From: Doris montereyensis
Taxonomy: Eukaryota > Mollusca > Gastropoda > Nudibranchia > Dorididae
Length of the DNA stretch: 64,000 nucleotides
Direction: 5' to 3'
Assembly (NCBI GenBank): GCA_037039925.1
Contig: JAXRKP010000182.1
Span: forward strand, 374,001 to 438,000
In this document: piece by piece, positions 39,806 to 64,000 of the stretch
How positions within the stretch are numbered: position 1 is the stretch's first letter
How the letters are laid out: every line of letters starts with the position of its first letter
Position numbers and translations under genes: made by a program
Notes under the pieces: model-generated
What the model was told of the DNA's origin: nothing
The model's database searches: none
What the model saw: the letters and a program-made list of their open reading frames with translations, nothing else

Positions 39806-41640
39806 TGCTCATAAATTCAGACCATAAAAATACATTGAAAGATATTTTTTGTGCATGCTTCATAAGCAGATCTCAAGACAGGGTTTTCTATACTTTCTTT
39901 TTAAATCTGTTTTTGATTATAGTTTCCATTTTTTTTCCCAAATAGAACATATTTGGAACAGCTCTCATTGGTTTTATGTACATACAATAATCAATTGCAT
40001 TGAACACCACTGATATCTAGAATGCTTGATGATAGATTTTTTTTTTTTGACTAGGACACACAGAAACCAATGCCACTTGTAATCTAAATCTGGCCCATTT
40101 AATCCATTGAAATAAAAAAAAAATTATAAGCAAGAGATCTAGATTTTGTGTTTGAATTATTTCAAATTTTGATGAAAACAATGTATTGTCTAGTTCTAAA
40201 AAGAAATGGTGTTTTGTGTTGTTTGCAATTATTTCAATCTCCTGTCAAAACAACATCTTGTCTCCCTTTCATTTTTCAAGCTACCATACCTCTGTGTTAT
40301 GAATAACGCATTTCATATCAACGAGGTCGAAAAATGTTATGCTCTCAAATGGCTTTCATATGTCATAATTGCATGGCTACTGTGACAGCTTTGGGAGAAA
40401 AATTTTGCTTGATTAAAACCAAACTGCCCTCCGCTTTCTGTTTAAAGTGTGTAAAAGTTTCACATCTTTTGTAAGGATTAATCACTGTATAATGACAGAG
40501 TTGCAGTTTAAGAATATCATTTTTCTGTGTGATGTAAGTTTGATATCTATTTGGCTTTTCATTGCAAACATACGGTCTACAAAAAGAAATGCATATTATT
40601 TCTATGTGGCTTAAAATCCTTTCTTTATTTTATGAGAGTGTTTTGTTTTGCTATAGTAAGTGAGTTCTTTTTAAGAGATTTTAAAAAACTCTTGTTCTGT
40701 TGCAGTCAATAAATCAAGGTATAAAGATTTCATTTCCATGATTTTGTCCTTTTCGTACCTTCAGTTTTTGAGATATGATATGTGTTTATTTTTGTAGACA
40801 GTAAATCTATATGTTTATGCTTATTTTCTTCCCTCTTACCTTTCCTTCAGCACATTTTTTTAATGGGTAGAAATCATCCATAGTCAGATAAGTGAATTTT
40901 TATCCTTCCTATGTCAATCAGTTCAATAATGGTTTGTGCACAAAAGAATATCCTCAATGTGTTTTTTTAGTAATTTTGAAATTCACATTATTATAAGTTG
41001 AGATAATTCAAAATCTTAAAATCATCTCTGGAGTTAAAGCATCATAATGAAGATTTTTTGGCAAAATTAAAAATTTACATTGTAAATTGTGTCTTGTGAA
41101 ATTTAAAACTTCAGTTGCATCTTCCATTACGGCAAAACCATACGCCCTTCCTCAATCTACTACCCCCTCCCAACCCAACCTAAAAAAAAGGACTGTTTAT
41201 TTATGGACTTAACTTTTTCTCAAATAATTTCATTGCTCGCACTGCTTTTAGTATGTAAATAGAAAAGGCAAATAATGAACATCAGAGGCCAATAGAAACT
41301 TAGATGTTTTAGGTCAATCTGCTCGAAAAAATTGCTTTTTTGCTAACTTAATAAGTTGATGATCTTACTAATCTTAGTAGAAATAATGCCAAAGAAATAC
41401 TGTTTTTTTTTGTATGTTTATTCACAGGGTAAATTTAAACATATTGTATTGGCTGAGTTATACATATTTTACATGTAAACATCATTAATTGTTTTTAAAA
41501 CACACACTTCTGATATTTTTTTTCATGTCTTTGTCCATACTCATATTTATGTAAGCAATTTGCAAGTTTTAACTGAAAGGTCCTTTTACTTTTTTGTTTT
41601 CATGTTACATATATCTGATGTCTTGCCTTCATTGCAGTGC
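39806..41640. other. Intergenic, no gene recognised
   Basis: AT-rich sequence with short homopolymer runs. No exon or known repeat was recognised on either strand. Confidence 0.4.
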
Positions 41641-41644
41641 CAGT

Positions 41645-41815
41645 GTGTTTTCTCCAAACTCATCAATGTGCTGTCTCCCAACTAATCAATAAATGTGCTG
41701 TTTCCCAACTAATCAATGTGCTGTCTCTCAACCAATCAATGTATTGTCTCTCAACTAATCAATGTCCTGTTTCTCAACTCATCAATGCGCTGTCTCTCAA
41801 CTCATCATTGTGCAG
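41645..41815. repeat. 23-bp minisatellite
   Basis: About seven units near AATCAATGTGCTGTCTCTCA + ACT. One partial unit recurs at about 41925-41950 beyond the adjoining SINE fragment, so the SINE tail may have inserted into the array. The 61-aa frame over it is repeat-derived. Confidence 0.88.
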
Positions 41816-41910
41816 GAGGTGATTATTATCACCTGATCCACTTCACGCTATGGAAACCGGGATAAGCTCGGTTTTATGGGCCATAACGGTCTTGAAGGAA
41901 CTTACCTTTA
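41816..41910 (+). mobile_element. SINE family D, 3' fragment
   Basis: Carries GATTATTATCACCTGATCCA, CTTCACGCTATGGAAA and GGATAAGCTCGGTTTTATGG, matching the 3' part of the 63430-63650 copy. The tRNA head is absent. Confidence 0.75.
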
Positions 41911-43527
41911 GTTACAACATATCAATATCAATGTGTTGTCTCCCAAACCCACTTAAAGCTTATATACATTACACACAGTCATAAGTACATTCCTCTATAT
42001 ATGCTATTTTGGGAGTGTCCATGAAAAACTATTGCATCAGAAACTTGGAGAAAATTATATTTGAAATAGGTCTATATCATTGTGAGATTTTATTTCTTCA
42101 GTATCTCTGTTTTATTTTGAAATCTGAAAGACTTTGTATCATAATACATTCTTCTTTCTAACAACATAAAAGAAAAATGTACTATAACACATGAATAACA
42201 ACAGAATAAGAAGTATGTGTTCTGAAGATATAGATTTCTTCATCTTATGTATGTGCATGGAAGAGATATGCTTAGCCGTGATTTAAGACATTTAATTTGT
42301 AAACACAGGTCTTATTGCCAAGTATGAATGTTTGAAAGGCTAATAAAACGCTTGCGTATCTTTGGTCATTTTGTTCTTATCTAATGCTTGCATAAAGGTG
42401 CAAACCAGGATAAAACATGGATCAGATCCTTAGATCTCTTCTTGTTGTGTTCTCTGTGTTTCAAATACACCCATGTTGGGGCTTGGACACCACTGAGTTA
42501 AGATGGTTTACATGCGTAATATGTAGATAGAGAAATCCACCTGTTATAATCATCTTGGATTCTCCTGCTTGTACAGAACACCTTCCTAGAAAGTTTATGT
42601 TATCTTGAGAATTCTTTAAGCATGTCTTCCTGTATTTGCTTATTTTCTTTGTTCTTGTAACACTGAAGGTCCATCAGTATTGGATATATGCCAGTATCAG
42701 ATGTCCAACTTTATATTTTTGTAACCTCTCTTTTTAGATGCTGAAACTGTTAGGATTGATTGAATTAATAAATATATTTGTGACTCTGTGGTGTAGTGTG
42801 CTTTTAACGATGTGTGAAAAGTGTATTATATGACTAGTTTATCTAACCGGTAAAATTAGTTTGCTTGTCTATAAATGTAATTGAAGATGAGAATATTGTG
42901 CTCATCTACGATTTTACTGACATACGGAAATGAAAAAGGAATTTGTAGCATCTGGAAAAACCTCAGGATTAAATTATTATCAAAATCGTATAATATGCTA
43001 TGCCATGCACCAGTAATTTTTAGAATGGTTCATTATTTCCATTCATGTAATTCTATACAAATAAATCAAGAAAAAGACAATATAAAAATAATTGTAGGTT
43101 TATTATCAAAAACATTCGGATTAAATGGTACACCTCCTTTTTCGTTTTAAAATAATGATTATAATATACATTTAAAGCACTTTTATCACTGTAGATGAAT
43201 TCATATAATTATGCCTTCATTTAGTACATTTACTTCCTTGGTACATATAATGACAACAAAATTCATATTCCAAATATTAAAGCCAAATCTTCCTTCTGTA
43301 AACAAGTGTAAGAAACACAATACTCAGGCACTCATTACCATTGAAACAAAATTATCTTTTGTATGAAAGGAAATTCCCAGATAATATGTTTTACTTCAAT
43401 GCCAACTTAAATGTTAGGCTACATTCTTTTGGTCAATTAATGTTCAACAAATGAAATATTTCAAGAGAGACTATACACACATAGGAAACCTTTAGATCTT
43501 AAATACCGTGTGCAATTCATCTTTTCC
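41911..43527. other. ANKEF1 3' flank / possible 3' UTR
   Basis: Non-coding, AT-rich. A TTTATT at 43099-43104 (AATAAA on -) lies about 425 bp beyond the ANKEF1 stop and could serve as its polyadenylation signal. The 89-aa + frame at 42881-43150 has no recognisable domain. Confidence 0.35.
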
Positions 43528-52958
<9,431 letters not shown>

Positions 52959-53583
52959 TTTGAACACAGTGATATTCCTGAAAGTCCCTAGTTCGTTTAT
53001 AATATAACACTTTGTTCACAGTTTAACAACAGAATCACACATTCAAAGTGATGTATTTCTTGGTCATTGTCATTGATGTTGGGTGATTCATTTCATTTAT
53101 AAATATTGAATATTGATGTTATTGCTTCAGTATTAGTACTTTCCCTTTCACACTTTCAGGTGAGGTTTGTCTCCTTTGACGTGATGTTTCTACGAAGCCT
53201 TTTCACGAATATGTCGATTCAAACAACATAGTTAATCCATTTACTAATGCTAGATTTCTAAAACAAACCCAGTTTGAATTCAATTTCATGGAGGTTTAAC
53301 GCAATGGGCTGCTGTACATCTTGTAACCAGTGGAGTAACGAGAAACGAAATAAACACCTCACTGCTCTTATCCCTATGCAGGTACACAGATCGTTCTTTC
53401 ACAACTCTTCGAATGTCTGGACCGCACAAAAAGAATTTGATGTTCACAATATACTGAGATGCCACTAAAGTGGCAAAGCTGACCAAGTCTTTGCCATTAC
53501 AGCGATGTTATTGAAAATACTCGATCACTTTGTACGGGAAATCTTCGACATCGAAGGAGATCCTCCATGTTGTTGCTAGTAGC
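52959..53583. other. ANKEF1 upstream region / possible 5' UTR
   Basis: Non-coding region between the ANKEF1 ATG and the candidate promoter motifs. Short frames near 53274-53486 have no homology. Confidence 0.4.
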
Positions 53584-53618
53584 GTGACCAAGGAAACATT
53601 CGCCAGCCGCGCCTGCGC
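53584..53618. promoter_or_regulatory. Candidate X-box plus NRF1-like site upstream of ANKEF1
   Basis: GTGACCAAGGAAAC at 53584-53597 matches the RFX X-box half-sites (GTNRCC and RGNAAC) with a 2-bp spacer. GCGCCTGCGC at 53609-53618 is close to the NRF1 palindrome. The two lie about 630 bp upstream of the ANKEF1 ATG in an otherwise AT-rich area. RFX factors drive many ciliary genes, so the placement is sensible, but a single motif match is weak evidence. Confidence 0.4.
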
Positions 53619-53639
53619 AAATAAGTACAGATGGGTACA

Positions 53640-55630
53640 AAACGTATAATTAATTATTCAACGAGGAGTGATTGCTCCGGTCGCGGTTATGAAGGGAATC
53701 TCGTAATTCGCTTTTTGTTCCCCATAGATCGAAGTTGTACCCTAAATATTTGATTTATTATGTATGAAAATGACCCAATAACACAAGTAAAGCTAATTTA
53801 GAGCATTGCTAGTAAAACCAGATGGCTTGAGAGAAATGAAAAAAGAAGCAGAGACGAAAGAGTGCTTATTGTTTATGGGCTATTCTGTTTACTACAATCA
53901 AAAGACAGGCAAACAACTCTTTTCAATTTTTTAAAGGTCTAAGGCAAACTCGAAACACGAGCTAAATGAACGGTTAACAACCTAAATAGTTTATTATTTT
54001 TCAATGTTGAGATTATGTAGCACCATGAAACGCCTGTAACATCAAATGTTAACACTTTAAAAAAAGAAGAAAAGAAAATGATAGGAAACAACGAAAACAC
54101 ACCCGTGGAACGAATTATGTTATGAAAATATTGTTTAAAACATGAAGCCGTAGCATTTTAGAAAGAATATTAGGTTGTTTTTTTATGCAACTTGAATTTG
54201 GGCAAATTAATTTCGAGGAGTATAAAAAGAAACCAAATCTAGACTTACCGGTACAACCAAAAATATACCAACAAACTAATCGGGCAGTTTCCAACAAGCT
54301 TGGTTTACTAAAGAAGCTAACCGTCTAGATAGGAGAAAGAAGAAAATAATGCTATTACTAAATGGTAAACTGTAACGCAGAAAGTATGAACAATGAATAT
54401 GAGAAACAAAAAGGAAAGATTAACTCTTAAAAAAAAAAGAAATAGCGCACTATTAGAATATAAAGTATGGTATTACCAAGTTTTTTTCCTTTCTATACAG
54501 AGCAGGATCACGGAAGATGATCAAAACCATCATCAGTAGATTGTAAGACGCATAGACGTTATTACAATATACATTGTACATGTGCCATTGCATTTTAGAC
54601 TGTCACTCCACTGCAGGAAGCATCCCTTCTCTAGAACTCTCCATTCTTTCAATCTGTTGCCTTCCTTGGTCGTTTGCCTTTCTGTGTTGCTGGATATCTC
54701 CTTTCTAGTTATTTTTGGTCATCCTACTGATGTCCCATGGCTCTTTGATTTATTTCAAGTTCATTTGTGAGAGTTGATAAGATAAGAGCACAGGATTGAC
54801 AGCCATAATTTTGTCATTGCTGGTAATAATGTAATACTCCGGCCAAAAGAAACTCGAAAATTTTACCGTCCCATTTTCATGGGTTGTCATTGTCCGAAAC
54901 ATGTGCAGCGCCTATGACGTATACTAACTAACCATTACTAAAAGATACGTGAGTACGCAAAATCAACTGACTTACATGAAGTCAAATATACGTTTAATAA
55001 TGATGTTGGGACATGAACCATTTTATTTTGATTGGTCAATATGTATCATGTGATAGTGCACATCGTATAATTATCAGCATTTAGGGTCCACTCGTACATT
55101 TTTTCTATGCTGATCACTATGGCACGTCCAACATCAGAATTACGATAACGCGTTTCGAGGGTGGAGAACGACATGTAACCATCGCAAACACGCTGATCAT
55201 ACATGTCCTGTTTCAACATAAAACAGACTGAAAAATCGTTTTCAACGACACCAAAAACGCAGTATTAATTTACTGCTCTCATTTTTGGGGATTCCTTCAG
55301 ATCATCAATAATAAATGATCATTTATTGTTATTATGAGGTTTGCTCTGTTAATAGAAATTTGCACGATGGGTCGTTGCACCATTGGCCACCTCTCGGCAT
55401 CCTTAGTTCCGTTCAAACTTGTTTACTAGTTATTGTTTCTATGTTTTTCCGTATTGCTGACGAATGGTGGGCCACCCGAAAATTACTCTGTTCTGTCCCG
55501 TTTTCTCTCTATCAAAATTAAAAAAAAATTAGTGCCGTCTGCGATAGCATCGACTGGTGTCGCGCCTGGCATTCCAATTTTTTAGAGAAAGGAATATAAA
55601 CTACCATCGAGCTTACATTCAATGCAACAG
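53640..55630. other. Intergenic, no gene recognised
   Basis: Non-coding. A stretch at about 55119-55320 opens with MARPTSELR, vaguely like the start of Tc1-family transposases, but the frame breaks at once and no inverted repeats were found. Confidence 0.35.
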
Positions 55631-55639
55631 GAGTCAACC

Positions 55640-55780
55640 ATGTTGACCAAGGGAGCAATTAGGGCAAATTTTCTTGTCCAAGAAAAAAACGAAATGTCTG
55701 AAATTGGGCTCGAACCAAGTACATGCACCTCTGGGAAACAATGCAACGCCTTTCAACCACGATGTCATCTTGTTCCCTCT
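55640..55780 (-). mobile_element. tRNA-like SINE head
   Basis: On the - strand a GTTGAAAGGCGTTGCATTG segment precedes a GGTTCGAGCCC B box (55706-55716). The body after it was not matched to another copy in the window. Confidence 0.45.
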
Positions 55781-55984
55781 TTCTATCATGCCTTTCATTA
55801 CTGTTTTATATTCCTTTTCGCTAGTTATCGATCTACTGCAGTTTTCATTCTTTTTTATTGCAGATGTATCTCCTAGTTCCACAGGAGGTCGAATGCCTTT
55901 CCGTTATCAAAGTATCCAGTACAAAGAGATAATAAACTCATTGCATTTAAAAAAATCAGTTTTTTGATTGCTTGGAACTGGTCG

Positions 55985-56325
55985 ACTGTAGATGGATTTA
56001 TACCGTATCCCTGCACAAGTGCAGGCTCACTGACTGTACATCATTTATCCCCAAGCAGGCCATTTCATTGAAAGGCCTTCTCAACTCCATGGGGGTGGGG
56101 GTGGGGAGGCATATAGTACAACAGCCTGTTAGGCGCTTCGTACTAACGCTCTGACAAGATCTTTCTCTACCTATAGCTGGGTACTCATTCAACCTGAGTC
56201 AAATGAGGAAAGTAGAGTGAAGTACCTTTCCTACGAGTACAGCGTTGTACCAGCTGTGGGGTTTGAACCAGTGTCGTCATGATTACAAGCTCACAACGCT
56301 ACGGTTCAGTTACAACACCTTTCTC
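55985..56325 (-). mobile_element. tRNA-derived SINE, family E, copy 2
   Basis: On the - strand: a tRNA-like head with B box GGTTCAAACCCC (56258-56269), then GGAAAGGTACTTCACTCTAC, AATGAGTACCCAGCTATAGG, TAACAGGCTG and ATGAAATGGCCTGC. It is the inverted counterpart of 20985-21240 and keeps the head lost there. Confidence 0.82.
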
Positions 56326-56329
56326 TCTT

Positions 56330-59300
56330 GAGTACCTTTCTCTGAAACCTGACTGTCCTCAAAGTTAATTTAAATCTACACTTGTTTTTAATTTTTAAAG
56401 TAAGTGTGTTCGAGTTTGAAAAGTTTATAATGCGGTTGGGGGGGGATAAGAGACTGATTGATAGGTCTGTAGTTTCTCATGATTTTGTTCATATCTCCTG
56501 TTTGTACTGTACGGAGCAGTCATATTTGCTTCGATCCATTCCTCTGGTATCTTCTTAAGTATGGAAAAGAATAGTATTGATAATACATGTAGTAATATTG
56601 AAAGCATGAACGACAGAAAATGTTTATATTGATCAACGCATTCCTCCCCACCCCCACCCCACAGTACCATGACATGACATCGTTAATCAAAGCATCGGCA
56701 CCCTGTGTTTAAAAAAATTCATTTAGATGATCTTTTCACTTCAGAAACAGTGAATGTTGGGACTTTTTGATGCGCCAGGACTGACACAATAAATTGTGTG
56801 TCAGCAAATGTGCATTTTTGAGGATAGATTTGTGCAAAAGTTGGTGCATATAATATATTAATATATATCAACTACCGCACACGTATTTCATTCAAGTTTA
56901 CAGATACATATATTCTTCTTTACGCAGGCCCTATATGTTTTTGTTCTCTGTTACTTTAAGTATGTTTTTCAATAACAACAAAAATGGTTCTCTTTTTACT
57001 TTTACTTTTTGTCTGTGTATCTTTTCCCCACTGGTTTATTGATCTCTGTATTCAACTTTCTCCACTCCACGTTTGTTTTTGTGTATCTATCTTTCACTTT
57101 CACTCTAGGATTAGGATTGGTACAGGAATACTTCTTTAATTTTCTTCGATCTTTTTACAAATCTCTTCCCTTCGAGTCTTGATTTTTTTTTTCTTTTTCA
57201 CAATGTGAAATATATTACAAATGTATTATCAATATTAATAATTATGCTCTGATTCTCTTATTTCTTCTTTCTGTTCTAGCGATTAAAATCTGTTTTCTAG
57301 ATAATTAAAATCAAAGATATCTTTGAGTTTGAGCTTGTGTATATCAATTGTGGAAGAATTAAATGATTTTTTAAATTATTTTTATATTTAGGTTATTCTT
57401 TGGGGTTATCCTAAACACTCTGACTCAGTCAACGTCAAAGGTCACTCTTTGTAACCACTTCTTCACATTTTGATGTTTTCTTTTTGATTGCAGTTTACTT
57501 TATTTGGCTGTGTGGTTTTCGTCGGGTGATTTGTATGTCCAATATATAATTTATGTTTCTTTAAGTTAAAGTAAAAGGATGTGTTTGTTCTTGTGAGTGA
57601 GCTTGTGTTTCTCAGCAAATTCAATGAGTATGAGTTCTTGGTAAAACTGTTGCTTCTCCAGATTTGATGAACATTGGATAATCAGTGTAATGATGAAAGC
57701 AGATTCAAATTTTGTTGTATGTTCCATGAATCGAACAAAATTACCCTTTTTTATCGTTCATCCATGTTGTAACTCCAAGAAAATTAAAAGTTTGAGAAAC
57801 TTTGAAGCCATTTTTTCATAAACTTCAAATTTGGAGATGCAACATTATTGGTTTAATCATGACCTACCAAAGTATTATCTTCCCTGCTCTCTCCATTTCC
57901 AAAGACCACAACGATACTTCAGATGTTTTCTTTTCTGTTTTGATTTCAATTACAATATTGTGTTGACGTTGAAGTCTTCTGTAATTTGTTTGTGAACTTC
58001 AATTTCCCGCTTATGTCTTTCCTACACCATCATAGAATTGTTTAACTGTTTCATAAATGATTGCAGCAGAGTGTCTTCCTTGAGGAATTATTTTCAATTT
58101 GATAAGACTGAGTATATCTTGGCGGCATAGTCTTTCATTTTGATGTTTCTGACTGAGACTGAAGAATGCAGCCCCCTTTACATTTCAATTTACTTGCTTT
58201 GCTTATTATCGATCAAAATCATTGCATGTAGGTTGTAATCGTCTTTGATGTCTCAAAGTCCCTCTTCCTTTCTGTAAGTTTCACTTACTAAACTAAAAAC
58301 AATTAATACGAATTTCAATCTGATTGGACTTGTCTACTTCTAATTTGTCAAAGCCAAGTTATCGTTTGAGCTATGCGTTTGACCTTAATTTGAACTTAAG
58401 TCTCACAGACTGGAAGAATTAACGCCGCTTTGTAGAGAATACATCCCAAATATGTTGGTAAATATAATTAAATGTGAAAAGTCCAAACAAACCATCAGAA
58501 TATCCTTGAATAAGTAGAGCAGAGTGCTACTAGAACATGTGTAACATATTGTTATGTATTGTAGTAGATGCTGCCTCTCAGTGCAAACTACATACTTTGC
58601 CTTTGGCATCTCTTGTCCCAATATCATTGCCAATCAAGAACTCCATAGAAGAAGAAGAAGAACCATAACAATATATTAATATAGTGAGTCGTAGAACATG
58701 GTGATGAAATGGTCATTCATGTACTGTATTTGGCAGATCTCCAGCAGCAGTCACTTTTTTATTTCATTGAAATTTATCCCATTCGCCATGAAGTGACCTC
58801 AGGGTGAAACACAAGATGCAAGACATATGAAAGAATGAAAAGAAAGAGGTAGGACCTACTATCAGTAGCATACACCAGGCGCCACGCAGCTGCAGCTCAC
58901 AAAGGTGGCACTCATTCAGATGGACAGAAACGTTGAGAAAGGCTTAAAAGAGAGTGAAAAGTCAAGGCTGGAGATTTAGTTTTTATTCCTTAGCCGATTT
59001 TCTTAATTTTTAATTCCTTGCTGGTGTTGCCTTCTTGACATATCTGACCCCCCCCCCAGAGTCAAAGAAAAACAACACTTGCTCAGACACATAAACTGAG
59101 AGAGGGAGAGAATATTTCATTGAAATTTACCCAAACCAACAAATGCTGTGATCTCAGGGTGAGGAGAGGAAAGAGAGAGGGAGAGACAGTAGAAATTAAA
59201 AAACAAAAAATAGAGAGAGGGAGAGAGAAAGAGAAATAGGAGGTATATGTGTGAGGAGGTACAGGTGAATTAAAAAAAAATTAACAGAAAGGAAAAAAAG

Positions 59301-59520
59301 AAAACTGCACACAGGAACAACTTTCAAAACCAAAGAAACTAAATAATACGAACTTCATGAAGATATGACTTTTAATTTATTGTCGGTTTATCAACAGACC
59401 AGATACAAAAAAAAAAAAATTTCTCTTATACTTCATCCGCATTGTTCATGTAAAACTAAAGCAAAATAAAATCATCCTCAATATAACCTGACTGTAAACA
59501 CAGACAACGTTCTCTAATAA
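56330..59520. other. Intergenic, no gene recognised
   Basis: AT-rich, with a G-run at about 56437, a C-run at 59049 and GA-rich patches at 59095-59235. A TTTATT at 59376-59381 (AATAAA on -) is a candidate polyadenylation signal for the COX7A-like gene, 245 bp beyond its TGA. Confidence 0.4.
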
Positions 59521-59625
59521 TTAAAACAGTCCAATCATACAACAACTAACACAAAACAGTCGCTGGTGCAAATCTATTCGTTCTTTCGGTGGTGCTGCCA
59601 GTCGTCTCAATTGTGTCCGCGGACA

Positions 59626-63989
<4,364 letters not shown>

Positions 63990-64000
63990 CTGGAAGATGT

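Noticed and set aside
54835..55620. A Tc1-like transposon starting MARPTSELR
   Set aside because: The frame ends at once, no catalytic motifs follow, and no inverted ends were found.

Overview
This window is animal nuclear DNA: AT-rich, intron-rich, with GT-AG splice sites, dense simple repeats, tRNA-derived SINEs, a degenerate LINE and TTAA-flanked DNA transposons. The mix fits an invertebrate, probably a lophotrochozoan such as a gastropod mollusc, but the species cannot be fixed from the sequence.

Three host genes were recovered by joining exons by hand, because none shows as one long open frame. (1) MOK, a MAPK/MAK/MRK-overlapping protein kinase, lies on + from 8994 to 34525; twelve coding segments plus one duplicated alternative were found, and the 5' exon(s) with the glycine-rich loop were not. 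(2) ANKEF1, an ankyrin-repeat and EF-hand protein, lies on - with eight exons from 52958 down to 43528, apparently complete. (3) A COX7A-like cytochrome c oxidase subunit lies on - from 63989 to 59626. MOK and ANKEF1 converge tail to tail across about 9 kb of repeats. Both families are linked to cilia or flagella, and a near-consensus RFX X-box and an NRF1-like site lie upstream of ANKEF1.

Layout: 1-8.9 kb holds microsatellites and no recognised gene. MOK runs from 9.0 to 34.5 kb; its introns hold long GA tracts, SINEs, a MITE, a trinucleotide array, and an RTE-like LINE (about 25.8-29.97 kb) that itself carries an insertion. From 34.5 to 43.5 kb is intergenic, with a 28-bp minisatellite split by a 1.87-kb TTAA-flanked transposon. 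ANKEF1 occupies 43.5-53 kb, 53-59.5 kb is intergenic with SINEs, and the COX7A-like gene closes the window.

Main observations: MOK has two tandem 79-nt exons of the same phase encoding alternative versions of the segment after the kinase hinge, the signature of mutually exclusive splicing. The COX7A-like gene shows a similar, weaker pattern. Both MOK and ANKEF1 carry many 1-2 nt indels, mostly in homopolymers or short dinucleotide runs, inside otherwise well-conserved exons. This suggests assembly consensus errors rather than gene death, and explains why single-frame gene calling fails here.
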